Below are positions 20,253 to 29,063 of a DNA stretch of 64,000 bases, piece after piece. Source of the DNA: Rhizobium acidisoli. GTDB lineage: Bacteria > Pseudomonadota > Alphaproteobacteria > Rhizobiales > Rhizobiaceae. The notes below the pieces were generated by a model. It was not told where the DNA came from and searched no databases. It was given only the letters and a program-made list of their open reading frames with translations. The stretch covers positions 620,001-684,000 of the forward strand of contig NZ_CP035002.1 of assembly GCF_002531755.2 (NCBI RefSeq), written 5' to 3'. Position 1 is the first letter of the stretch; every line of letters begins with the position of its first letter. A program made the translations under genes and the position numbers.

Positions 20253-21272
20253 TCAGGCCTCCTGCCGGCGCAGCAGCGTGGTCGCGGAAACGACGATGAG
20301 AATGAGTACGCCCTGGACGCCGCTGACGAGCGTGCTCGATATGTTCAGCAGCTGAAAGCCATTGGTGAGGAAGCCGACCAGCAGCGCGGAAAGCAGCGTC
20401 CCTGTGACGGTCGGAACCAGCCGGCGCGAAAACACCGCGCCGAGGAGGGCCGTCACGACAACAGGCAGCAGCATCTCGCCGGCACCGGTCGTGCTGCCGC
20501 TGAGATAGGAAACGGACAGGATGCCGGCGATGCCGCCGCAAAGGCCGCTGGTGACGAAGGCGCCGGCGAGCAGGCGGCGAAGCGGCAAGCCGGCGGCACG
20601 CGCCGCATCTGGAAACTCACCGACGGCATAGAGACGCAGCCCGAGCGGCGTATATTGCACGATCGCCGTCGCAATGGCCGTGAAGCCGAGGAGCACATAG
20701 GCAAGAACCGGTATGCCGAAAGGATCCGAAGCCGAAAGCGCCGATAGGAAAGGCGTCGAGGCCGGCAGGACGGTATTGCTCGTCAGCACCAGTTCCAGGC
20801 CGGCGACGATATTCATGACGGCAAGCGTTGCGAGCAGCGGCACGATGCCGGCATAGACGACGGCAATGGCATTGACCGAGCCGATCAGCGCGCCGGTGAG
20901 GATCGATGCCGCGATCGCTGTCGCATCGCCATAGCCGAGTTGCGTCAGGCTGGCATAAACGGCGGCGCTGAGGCCCATATTGGCCGCCAGCGACAGGTCG
21001 ATGCCGCCGGTGACGACATTGGAGCCGCCGGCAATCAGCACGACCGTCAGTCCGATGGCAAGAACGCCCGAGATGGCCGATTGGCCAAGCACGTTGCCGA
21101 TATTGCCGATGCTGAGGAAATAGGGCGCGGTCAGCGAGAAGATCAGCAGGATGGCGGCAAAAGCGATGAGCGAACCGAAGCGCAAAGCCGCAGCCGCAAT
21201 ATTGCCGTCCGGCCGGGCAGGCGATTCCCCAGCGGCAAAGCCGGAAGGCGTGAATTCCACTTCAGCCGACAT
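20253..21272 (-). CDS. Sugar ABC transporter permease (YtfT/RbsC type)
   Basis: 339 residues, a second RbsC-like permease with the GGIDLSLAANMGLSAAVYA motif near residues 115. An N-terminal cytoplasmic tail of about 30 residues (SAEVEFTPSGFAAGES) precedes the first helix. Its first codons overlap the end of the ATPase gene, and its stop lies 2 bases before the next start, so translation is tightly coupled. It should heterodimerise with the other permease. Confidence 0.88.
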   Translation of the reverse strand: MSAEVEFTPSGFAAGESPARPDGNIAAAALRFGSLIAFAAILLIFSLTAPYFLSIGNIGNVLGQSAISGVLAIGLTVVLIAGGSNVVTGGIDLSLAANMGLSAAVYASLTQLGYGDATAIAASILTGALIGSVNAIAVVYAGIVPLLATLAVMNIVAGLELVLTSNTVLPASTPFLSALSASDPFGIPVLAYVLLGFTAIATAIVQYTPLGLRLYAVGEFPDAARAAGLPLRRLLAGAFVTSGLCGGIAGILSVSYLSGSTTGAGEMLLPVVVTALLGAVFSRRLVPTVTGTLLSALLVGFLTNGFQLLNISSTLVSGVQGVLILIVVSATTLLRRQEA

Positions 21273-22812
21273 GGCGCTGTCCCTTGGATGATCCGGTCGA
21301 TTGCGCCAGCACGGCATCCGCGCTGGTTTCCGAGGAGATGAATTCGCGCACCACGCGGCCGCGGAAAAGCACGAGGATGCGATCGGTGATGCCGACGAGT
21401 TCGGGCAGATCCGAAGACAAGACGATCACGCCGGCGCCGCGCGCGGCAAGTTCGCCGATCAGCCTGTAGATCTCGACCTTGGAGCCGATGTCGACGCCGA
21501 CCGTCGGCTCGTCGAGGAGATAGACCTCGGAGCGACGGCTCAGCCATTTGGCGATGGCGATCTTCTGCTGGTTGCCGCCCGAAAGCGTGCGCAGCAAAGC
21601 ATCGCGGCCATTGGTTTTCACCTGGAGCCGCGCAATCAGCGCTTCGACCTCGCTTTGCTCGCGTCTGCGATCGAGAAAGCCGAAACGTGTGAAGCGGCCA
21701 AGGCTCGAAAGGCTGATATTTTCCGCGACGCTGAGGTCGACCGCCACCCCGTGGCGGCGGCGATCTTCCGGCACCAGCGCGATTTCGCGGCCGGCTGCCT
21801 GCGTCGGATTGGTGAAACGGGCAGGCTTGCCGTTGATTTCGATGCGGCCGGAAGCCGGTGTCTCCAGCCCGAAGAGAGTGCGAACCAGCTCCTTTGCGCC
21901 GGAGCCGAGCAGCCCGGTGAGGCCGAGCACCTCGCCGCGGCGAAGCGTGAAGCTGATGTCGCTGTATTTTCCCGGCGCCGACAGCTGCTCGACCTTGAGG
22001 ATCTCCTCACCGGGCGTCACCTCAGGCTTCGGAAACATTTCCTTGATATCGCGCTCGACCATCAGCCGGGCGATCGCTGCGGCCGACGTCTCTCGGATCG
22101 GCAAGGAGGCGACATCAAGCCCGTTGCGCAGCACGGTGACCTGGTCGCAGCGTTCCTCGATTTCATTCAGATAGTGCGAGATATAGATGATGGTGACGCC
22201 TTCGTCGCGCAGGCGGCGGATCAGCCGGAAGAGGATCTCGGCCTCGCGGGCCACCAGGGCGGCCGTCGGTTCGTCGAAGACCAGCACCTTCGGCTGGTTG
22301 AGGAGAGCGCGGGTGATTTGCACGATCTGCTTTTCGGCAGTCGACAATTCGCCGATCAGGGCGGTGTTCGGCAGACGAAGACCGAAATAATCGTTGAGAA
22401 TATCGGATGCGCGGCGCTGCATCTGCCGCCGGTCGAGGAACGGTGTGCCTGATATCCGCGGTTCCCGGCCGAGGAAGAGAGCTTCGCCGACGGTGAAAGT
22501 CGACACCAGCAGCCGGTCCTGGTGAATGAAGTGGATGCCGAGCTCTTCGGCAAGATGCGGCGTCAGCCTGTCAAATATCTGCCCTTCGATTTCGATCCGG
22601 CCATCATCCGGCTGGTGAAGGCCGGCCAGCAGCTTGATAAGCGTCGATTTGCCGGCGCCATTTTGGCCGACGAGACCGTGAATGGTGCCGCGTTTGACGA
22701 TCAGCGACGCACCGGCCAGCGCCTGCGCGCCGCCGAAGCGCTTGACGATGCCTTCGAAGCGGATGATGTCGTCGCGCGCCGTCACCGGCTGCTTCAAGGA
22801 AATGGCCGTCAT
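21262..22812 (-). CDS. Sugar ABC transporter ATP-binding protein, tandem ATPase domains (RbsA/YtfR type)
   Basis: 516 residues with two ABC domains. The N-terminal domain has Walker A GQNGAGKSTL and a signature reading ELSTAEKQIVQITRAL. The C-terminal domain has the usual degenerate Walker A (GLLGSGAKEL), a canonical LSGGNQQKIAIAKWL signature and Walker B VYLLDEPTVGVD. This is the normal pattern for carbohydrate importers of class CUT2. ATG 22812 follows family starts; the frame continues 20 codons upstream. Confidence 0.9.
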   Translation of the reverse strand: MTAISLKQPVTARDDIIRFEGIVKRFGGAQALAGASLIVKRGTIHGLVGQNGAGKSTLIKLLAGLHQPDDGRIEIEGQIFDRLTPHLAEELGIHFIHQDRLLVSTFTVGEALFLGREPRISGTPFLDRRQMQRRASDILNDYFGLRLPNTALIGELSTAEKQIVQITRALLNQPKVLVFDEPTAALVAREAEILFRLIRRLRDEGVTIIYISHYLNEIEERCDQVTVLRNGLDVASLPIRETSAAAIARLMVERDIKEMFPKPEVTPGEEILKVEQLSAPGKYSDISFTLRRGEVLGLTGLLGSGAKELVRTLFGLETPASGRIEINGKPARFTNPTQAAGREIALVPEDRRRHGVAVDLSVAENISLSSLGRFTRFGFLDRRREQSEVEALIARLQVKTNGRDALLRTLSGGNQQKIAIAKWLSRRSEVYLLDEPTVGVDIGSKVEIYRLIGELAARGAGVIVLSSDLPELVGITDRILVLFRGRVVREFISSETSADAVLAQSTGSSKGQRHVG

Positions 22813-22874
22813 AGGATTTCTCCGGTCATCTTGTCGGGGCGATCCAGCGAGGCCGGATCGCCAATCAGACAAGC

Positions 22875-23888
22875 TCAGCCGATGCCGAGCTTCTTGGTGA
22901 CTTCGCCGACATTGGCCTTGTTGGCGAGAAGGGCGGGAACATATGTCTCGCGCGGCAGGGGCTGGCCGGCGAGCAGCCTGGCGACGTTGCGGATGGCGGT
23001 GAGGCCGATTTCCGCCGGCTGCTGCGCGACGTCAGCACCCGCCGGCGACTTTGGATCGGCGACAAGCTGCAGCACTTCAGGGCTGCCATCGACGCCGTAG
23101 GTGCGAATTTCGGTCCGCCCGGCCGCCGCCAAAGCCTGGGTGGCGCCAAGCTGCGGAATATCCCAGGCCGACCAAATCGCCTTGATCGAACCTTTTTCGG
23201 GATATTTGTTGAGGATTGTGGTGATCTGCGTGAAGGCATCCTGCACGGTGTTCGGGATGACGTCGCGCAGTTCCGGCTGGAGGATTTTCACCTTCGGGAA
23301 ATATTTGACGACATTGACCAGTTGGTCATAGCGGATCGCGCAGGGGGTCACGCCATAGAAGCCGTTAAAGACGACGATATTGCCTTCACCGCCGATATCG
23401 GAGACGAGCTGCAGCGCCAGGTCCTTGCCGATGCCCCAGTTGTCGGAGGTGGTGTTGTTGATCGAATTGGTCGAGCCAACGTCGACGGTCAGAACCGGAA
23501 TGCCGGCGTCACGCGCCTTCTTCAGCCAGGGGTCGATAACGCTGAGCGTGCCGAGGATTTGAACGATCGCATCCGGCTTCTGGGCGATCAGCGTCTGCAG
23601 CTGCGACACCAGCTTGCCGTCATTGCGCCCGGCATCGACGGCGATCGGCTCGCCGCCGAGGCGTTTTACCTCTTCGATCTGGGCATTATAGGCCCGCAGG
23701 TCGAAGAAATGATCGGTGCCGGTCGCGCTGATGGCGATGCGCTTGCCTTTTAGCGACAGTTCTTCGTCGGCTGCCAAAACCGCCTTCTGCCCGACCAGCG
23801 AAGCGCCGGCGACGGCGACCCCTGCCGCCGCGGACAGTTTCAACAGGTCTCGTCTTCCGAAGCGGGTTCCGGACTTTTCAATGCTCAT
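22875..23888 (-). CDS. Sugar ABC transporter substrate-binding protein (RbsB-like), Tat-exported
   Basis: 337 residues. The N-terminus has a twin-arginine signal (GRRDLLKLS, Arg12-Arg13) followed by a hydrophobic stretch and a VLAADEE cleavage region. The rest is a periplasmic-binding protein domain 4 (RbsB/YtfQ fold), with GKRIAISATGTDHFFD at the first strand. First gene of the importer operon; a GGAGAG site precedes ATG 23888. Tat export suggests folding before export. Ligand unknown, probably a pentose or hexose. Confidence 0.88.
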   Translation of the reverse strand: MSIEKSGTRFGRRDLLKLSAAAGVAVAGASLVGQKAVLAADEELSLKGKRIAISATGTDHFFDLRAYNAQIEEVKRLGGEPIAVDAGRNDGKLVSQLQTLIAQKPDAIVQILGTLSVIDPWLKKARDAGIPVLTVDVGSTNSINNTTSDNWGIGKDLALQLVSDIGGEGNIVVFNGFYGVTPCAIRYDQLVNVVKYFPKVKILQPELRDVIPNTVQDAFTQITTILNKYPEKGSIKAIWSAWDIPQLGATQALAAAGRTEIRTYGVDGSPEVLQLVADPKSPAGADVAQQPAEIGLTAIRNVARLLAGQPLPRETYVPALLANKANVGEVTKKLGIG

Positions 23889-24113
23889 GACCACTCTCTC
23901 CAATTATGTATGTCTATAAATTAAGTAGACTAATAAGAATGAGGAGAAAGGAATTTCCAAAAAGACCCTTTCTGAGAAAAAGAGTGAGCAGATCGCAAGC
24001 TCTTTCCTGGCCGGGTTTGCCGCAACGATCGATCGGCAGCTCGGTAATGACGCTCTTGATCATCGGCCCAGTTGAGACTAAATATAACCTCAAGTGAAAA
24101 AGGAGCCATTGTC

Positions 24114-24545
24114 ATGATGGGATTTGCTGCCGTTGCCGACGTTCTCGGATTGCCTGCCAGGGAGCCGGCGTCGCGCTCTGCCTTCGGCCTGCTCTCCAGC
24201 ATCGAGGCGGGGTTGCCGGTCAAGGCGCTTGACCGCATGGCGCTGCTTCTGGCCCCTGATGACACCCAGTTCAAATACCGGCTCGTTCCCAAGGCCACTT
24301 ATGAGCGGCGCAAGTCCAAGCATCGGCTCTCCTCCGACGAGGGCATAAGGCTCGCCCGTCTGGCGCGGGTCTGGGGGCTGGCGCTCGATGTCTGGCAGAC
24401 CGAGGCGGAGGCGCGGGATTTCCTGTTTCGCCCGCATGCGATGCTGGAGGACAGGCGGCCGATCGATGTCGTCATCCAGAGCGAGCTCGGCGGCGAGCTC
24501 GTGCTTGATATCCTTGGAAGCCTGAAATACGGCAGCGCTGCGTGA
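24114..24545 (+). CDS. Xre/MbcA/ParS-family antitoxin
   Basis: 143 residues. The C-terminal half is the DUF2384 toxin-binding domain (RLARLARVWGLALDVWQTEAEARDFLFRPHAMLEDRRPIDV). The N-terminal half is the helical Xre-like region. Start ATG 24114 has AGGAG 8 bases upstream. It overlaps the toxin gene by four bases (GTGA), the classic antitoxin-first layout. It should neutralise the RES toxin and autoregulate the pair. Confidence 0.9.
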   Translation: MMGFAAVADVLGLPAREPASRSAFGLLSSIEAGLPVKALDRMALLLAPDDTQFKYRLVPKATYERRKSKHRLSSDEGIRLARLARVWGLALDVWQTEAEARDFLFRPHAMLEDRRPIDVVIQSELGGELVLDILGSLKYGSAA

Positions 24546-25000
24546 GCGCACAGCTTCTTGACCGCACGCTGACATCCGTCCGCATCGGCGACCCAAACGG
24601 AACCTACCCGATCTTCGATGCCACCGGCTCGACCATCGCGCCGGGGCGGTGGAACACCTTGGGCAGCCCGATCATCTATACGAGCGAACACTATTCGACG
24701 GCGCTGCTCGAAAAGCTCGTCCATGGCAGCGGCAGGCTGCCGCCCAACCAGCATTACGTTACGATATCAATGCCGCGCGGGCTCAGCTACGAGGTCTTGT
24801 CAGAGCCGGCGCTGCCTGGCTGGGACAGTATGCCGGCTGCTGTCAGCAAGACCTTCGGCGAAAAGTGGTGTCAGGAGAAGCGCAGCGCCATCCTGCTGGT
24901 GCCAAGCGTCGTTGCCCGCGTCGACCGCAACGTGCTGATCAATCCGGCCCACCCGGAATTCCCGTCGATTAGGGTCAGCCTCCACCAACCGGTCTTCTGA
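24542..25000 (+). CDS. RES-domain toxin
   Basis: 152 residues from GTG 24542, overlapping the antitoxin stop. The RES fold motifs are visible: Arg14 in VRIGDP, RWN at 36-38 and the IYTSEHYSTALLEKLVH helix. RES toxins characterised so far degrade cellular NAD+ and act bacteriostatically. All the usual conserved residues appear present, so it is probably active. The pair sits between a sugar importer and a base-composition-shifted polysaccharide block. Confidence 0.9.
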   Translation: MSAQLLDRTLTSVRIGDPNGTYPIFDATGSTIAPGRWNTLGSPIIYTSEHYSTALLEKLVHGSGRLPPNQHYVTISMPRGLSYEVLSEPALPGWDSMPAAVSKTFGEKWCQEKRSAILLVPSVVARVDRNVLINPAHPEFPSIRVSLHQPVF

Positions 25001-25261
25001 TACGCTCGATTTTTCGCGCATCTCTCTTCCAACATAAATGCGGCGAGCTGCTGCCTTGGCTTCCACCACCGCCGCCTGGTCATGCTTCCGCACCCCTTTC
25101 GACCGTTGCGATCGCCCGGAGCGCGCAAGGTCCGCTCGTTCTATCTACTTAAAAGGTAATGCAAGTTTGGTGCGTGGCTATGACGCACGGCAGTCCAATT
25201 GACTGCCTAGACTTGCGCATGTATAGTTACTGATCCAATTCTGGAAATATAAGTAGAATAC

Positions 25262-26347
25262 ATGTATCATCTCGGCGAAGTTGTAATAAGGCGGCTGCAG
25301 CCAAAGTTGGTTAATTCGGTGAGGAAATTTGTTAGTAAAGGGCAGCCTTACATTATAATGGATTTCCCCTCCACTTACGATCCCGGCCACCACGCCAGTT
25401 GGTTAGGATTGGCAAAGGTATTGCAGGAAGTGACAGGGCGCCTGCCGGCACTTACTGGCGGCTCTCTTCAAAGTATTAACGCAATAAAATACACGCCTGG
25501 CGATGCTCCAATATTCATCTGCGGCTGGGCCGACTTCGGAGATGCAGGGACCGGAAGAGATGATATTCGCTATCGTTTGGCGTGCAAATATCCGGATCGA
25601 ACCATCATTCAGATGCCTCAAACAATCGATTTCCCCAACGAGGCCCTTATGGAATACGCGAAACGTACCATTGGGAGGCATCGCAAATTTTTCTTTATGA
25701 CGCGCGACCAGCAGAGTTTCGAGCTGGCAAAAGCCAACTTCGATTGCGATGTCGAGGCTGGCCCGGACACGGCATTCGGTATCGACCTGCTTAAACCGTT
25801 CGAAGCCGATCCTCTTAGGGCATTATACGTCATGCAGCCGTTTGGAGAGGACGACGTCGATATAGCTGACGCCCGGGCGATTGTCGACGGACCCCTCACC
25901 AATTGGATCAACGGTCCGGATAATTTGTCGCGCCTGCACAAGTCGAGTGTCCTCAAGGCCGTAATGCGCCGTGGCTTTAGCCGCTCCCAGATGGTGGCCC
26001 AACATCACGAGGATGTCGCTGCTCGGTATGTCGATTATGGCGCGAAGATGCTGTCCGGCGCGCAACGGATCATCACCAACCGTTTGCACGGTCATATTCT
26101 TTGTCTTTTGCTCAATAAGCCGCATGTCGCGGTTGCGAGAAACGGCAGCAAGCTCCACGACTTCATCAGTAGCTGGACTGGCGACAGTCTCCTGGTGGAG
26201 AAAGCGACAAACGCCAGTGAGCTTTTGGCGGCAATGTCCCGCCTTCCGTATGAGATGAACGGCGCTTGGTATAAGTCGAGCAGACCGATCGATCTGCGTC
26301 CCGGTCTTCCCGCCCCAGATCTCGTCCCTCATCCCTCTATAGTTTGA
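25262..26347 (+). CDS. Polysaccharide pyruvyl transferase family protein
   Basis: 361 residues. Family signals are the IFICGWADFGDAG segment, IIQMPQTIDF in the N-terminal half, and the strongly conserved RIITNRLHGHILCLLLNKPHV near residue 275. Such enzymes transfer pyruvate from phosphoenolpyruvate to sugars of exopolysaccharide repeat units in the cytoplasm (compare ExoV and PssK). It lies three bases before, and in fact overlaps, the upstream region of the flippase. AT-richer codons than its neighbours suggest transfer. The acceptor sugar is unknown. Confidence 0.82.
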   Translation: MYHLGEVVIRRLQPKLVNSVRKFVSKGQPYIIMDFPSTYDPGHHASWLGLAKVLQEVTGRLPALTGGSLQSINAIKYTPGDAPIFICGWADFGDAGTGRDDIRYRLACKYPDRTIIQMPQTIDFPNEALMEYAKRTIGRHRKFFFMTRDQQSFELAKANFDCDVEAGPDTAFGIDLLKPFEADPLRALYVMQPFGEDDVDIADARAIVDGPLTNWINGPDNLSRLHKSSVLKAVMRRGFSRSQMVAQHHEDVAARYVDYGAKMLSGAQRIITNRLHGHILCLLLNKPHVAVARNGSKLHDFISSWTGDSLLVEKATNASELLAAMSRLPYEMNGAWYKSSRPIDLRPGLPAPDLVPHPSIV

Positions 26348-26367
26348 TTGCCCGTAGGAGCTCAGTT

Positions 26368-27879
26368 TTGTCGGTTGCACGAGACGACGATATTCTATTC
26401 AGCCATGTCAGTAAGAACCGATCCGCCGCAGCCGTAACGGGTGCCTTCTGGTCGGCGATGAGTACGCTTATTCCGACGGTCCTCACCTTTGCAGTTTTCG
26501 TGGTGACGTCTCGCGTTCTCCAACCCCAGGATTTCGGACTTGTCGCCCTGGCATTCAGCATCGTGTCGTTTGCAGGCAGTTTTGGGCCGACGGCGTTTGG
26601 CGAAGCAATCATACAGAGAGCCGAAATAAGGCGTAGCCATCTCGATACCATATTCCTGCTTTCCCTTGTCTTTTCATTTTTGATCTACGGAGTTTTGTGC
26701 ATAGCCGCCTCGCCGATCGCGGCATATGTGGGGCATAAGGAGATCACACCCCTTATCTACATCATAGGGCTGAAGGTCTTCTTCGACTTCACCGCCATCG
26801 TTCCGAATGCGATTGTCAATAGAAAGATGTCATTCCATCTGGTGGCGGTCCGGACTGTCATCGCCACGATCACTTCCGCTTGCATTTGCCTTGTCTTGGT
26901 TCTCGCGGGCTTCGGTTTGTGGGCGCTTGCGATTGCTCAGATCGCGGCCACGGCGGCATCGTGCGGCGCTGCTTTCTGGGGTGCGGGGTGGTCGCCTGGG
27001 CTTCACGTGAAGAGAGAAAGCTTGAACGATCTCCTTCACTACGGCTTTTTTGCATCCGGCACTCGCTTTTTACAGACGATGAGCTTGGACAACTTGCTGA
27101 TAGGCGTGCTTCTGAGTCCGTCAGCGCTCGGTATCTATAATTTTTCCAAGCGCCTGTTCGATATGATCAATAACGTCATCGCCGGGGGCCTAACATCTGT
27201 CACGCACGTCTTGCTTTCTTCATTGCGGGCCGATCCGAAGAAAGTTCGAGAAGCATTTCTCATGGCAACGTTTGGTTGCGCTCTGGTTTCTTACCCCGTA
27301 TTCATCGGCCTTGCCGCAGTTGCCGATGATGCGATCACCACAATTTTCGGCGCGCATTGGATCGAAGCCGTTTGGCCAGTCCGATTCTACTGCGTCATCG
27401 GGTTGATGGCTGGGATCGGCTACGTCCAGGCATCCTTGATAAAGAGCCAGGGGGAGATGGATTGGTGGTTCTACTACCAACTGGCCCGAAATCTCCTCAC
27501 GCTCGCGACGATCGCAGTTCTTTATCCTTATGGCGTCACAACGATTGTTTTCGCCATTATGATCGAAGTGCTGTTGTTTTGGCCGATCACCAGCTGGAAG
27601 ATTTCGCGGCATATAGAGCTGAGTGTCGGGGCCTATCTGATGCAATTCCTGCGGCCAAGCCTGGCTTGTGCGGGAATGGTTGCCGTCGTTTTGCTCCTGC
27701 ATGTATCGCTCATTCATTGGTCGCCTTATCCGCGTTTGGCAGTGGAAATCGTTGCAGGCGGGACTGCGTATTGCTGCCTGATATTTGTTCTGTGCAGGGC
27801 TCGCTTGAATGTCTTGATCGGCAGCATAAAGCAGGTACGACAGCGCAAAACCAATAAGGACGCGATGTCGACTCTATAG
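26368..27879 (+). CDS. Polysaccharide flippase (Wzx/PST, MOP superfamily)
   Basis: 503 residues, about 12-14 hydrophobic helices. The early VTSRVLQPQDFGLVALAFSI block is typical of Wzx-like lipid-linked oligosaccharide flippases. TTG 26368 is chosen because AGGAG lies 7 bases upstream; another in-frame TTG at 26344 would overlap the pyruvyl transferase stop. It moves undecaprenyl-linked units across the inner membrane. The middle member of a three-gene surface-polysaccharide block. Confidence 0.85.
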   Translation: MSVARDDDILFSHVSKNRSAAAVTGAFWSAMSTLIPTVLTFAVFVVTSRVLQPQDFGLVALAFSIVSFAGSFGPTAFGEAIIQRAEIRRSHLDTIFLLSLVFSFLIYGVLCIAASPIAAYVGHKEITPLIYIIGLKVFFDFTAIVPNAIVNRKMSFHLVAVRTVIATITSACICLVLVLAGFGLWALAIAQIAATAASCGAAFWGAGWSPGLHVKRESLNDLLHYGFFASGTRFLQTMSLDNLLIGVLLSPSALGIYNFSKRLFDMINNVIAGGLTSVTHVLLSSLRADPKKVREAFLMATFGCALVSYPVFIGLAAVADDAITTIFGAHWIEAVWPVRFYCVIGLMAGIGYVQASLIKSQGEMDWWFYYQLARNLLTLATIAVLYPYGVTTIVFAIMIEVLLFWPITSWKISRHIELSVGAYLMQFLRPSLACAGMVAVVLLLHVSLIHWSPYPRLAVEIVAGGTAYCCLIFVLCRARLNVLIGSIKQVRQRKTNKDAMSTL

Positions 27880-27891
27880 CCCGTCAATCCG

Positions 27892-27926
27892 CATTGGGCT
27901 CCCACCTATGCGGTTGGAGCCCAATG
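27892..27926 (+). other. 11-bp inverted repeat between flippase and acyltransferase
   Basis: CATTGGGCTCC (27892-27902) pairs perfectly with GGAGCCCAATG (27916-27926) around a 13-base loop. It lies 13 bases after the flippase stop and buries an in-frame ATG at 27924 and its GGAG. It may terminate or attenuate transcription, or block that start. Confidence 0.5.
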
Positions 27927-27971
27927 CTGTTCAGGCTCTCCAGAATAAAGTGTCATAGGATAATCGATAAG

Positions 27972-29063
27972 ATGACCAGTCTCGACCGCGGTTATGCGCC
28001 ACCGGCGATTGACAACCCAAGGGTCCCGATTACCGGCCGCAGCCGTTATTATTCTCTCGACGCAATGCGCGGGTTTGCCGCCATCTGCGTTGTGGCTACA
28101 CATTTCCAGGAGAGATATGCCCCGTCTGCTTATCTGGCAGTCGATTTTTTCTTCGTTCTCAGCGGGTTTATTATCGCGGACATTTATGGAAAACGGCTTT
28201 CGCGCGGCCTGCCGTTCCAGTCGTTCATGATGGCGCGAATCAAGCGTCTTTATCCGCTTTATCTGATCGGAATTTTGGTCGGTCTCGTACAAATCATTCT
28301 GCTGACAAGCTGGGGGCTGAGAGGTCAAAGTGTCGTTGACCTGCTGGTTTCGACAGTTGCCAACGGGGCTTTCCTGCCCAGCCCGATGTATTTCCTTCAA
28401 ACGAGCCCGATGCAGGGGATGTTTCCAATCAATGGCCCAGCATGGTCGATGTTCTGGGAACTGTTGGTGAACATAGTCTTCGCATTATGGCTTTTCCGGC
28501 TCCCGACCCGCGCCCTTTGCCTCGTTGCCTTCGTGTCCGCTGCAGTATTGGTTTGTGTCGGTTTTAAGTACGGCCTGTTGAATATCGGCTGGGAGTGGCC
28601 TTCCGCGGTAGGTGGGCTCCCAAGGGTGATGTTTTCATTTACTGCGGGGGTGGTGATCAGCCGTCTATTCGGCGGCATGCCCGCCTGGAGGAAGGGTTGG
28701 GTCGCCATCGTGCCGTGCCTTCTTCTGATGATCTGCATCGCAGCGCCGGTTCCCTTGATGCTGCGGCCTTATTACGATTTGACGTTCGCGATGGCCCTGG
28801 CGCCTTTCATCGTGATGCTTGGCCTCTTTTTGGAGATGCCAGCGAAAGCAGAGGCGTTGGCGACGTGGATCGGGTATATATCCTACCCTGTCTACATCTT
28901 ACACCGAGGTGTGATCGGTGTTTTCAAGCCAATTGCCGGGTCGCTCGGGTTGAATGGCCCTCTCGCCTTCTTCGCGCTTCTCAGCGCAGTCGTCTGTTTC
29001 GCCTATGTAACGGCTCGTCTCGTAGACAAAACGATGGCTATGCGGACCCGCCGAGCTCAATAA
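27972..29063 (+). CDS. Acyltransferase 3 family membrane protein (OafA/YrhL-like)
   Basis: 363 residues, about ten hydrophobic helices. The family marks are [16 protein letters not shown] near residue 25 and [13 protein letters not shown] near residue 53. These integral membrane proteins O-acetylate or O-acylate surface polysaccharides or Nod-like factors. The start is uncertain: ATG 27972 is preferred because ATG 27924 lies inside the hairpin stem. Its 3' end overlaps the end of the convergent pdxA-like gene by 26 bases. Confidence 0.85.
   Translation: MTSLDRGYAPPAIDNPRVPITGRSRYYSLDAMRGFAAICVVATHFQERYAPSAYLAVDFFFVLSGFIIADIYGKRLSRGLPFQSFMMARIKRLYPLYLIGILVGLVQIILLTSWGLRGQSVVDLLVSTVANGAFLPSPMYFLQTSPMQGMFPINGPAWSMFWELLVNIVFALWLFRLPTRALCLVAFVSAAVLVCVGFKYGLLNIGWEWPSAVGGLPRVMFSFTAGVVISRLFGGMPAWRKGWVAIVPCLLLMICIAAPVPLMLRPYYDLTFAMALAPFIVMLGLFLEMPAKAEALATWIGYISYPVYILHRGVIGVFKPIAGSLGLNGPLAFFALLSAVVCFAYVTARLVDKTMAMRTRRAQ

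Noticed and set aside
23926..25155. TTAAGTAGA near 23929 and its reverse complement near 25146 flanking the toxin-antitoxin pair
   Set aside because: Only nine bases match and the neighbouring bases differ; chance is a sufficient explanation for a mobile-element boundary claim.
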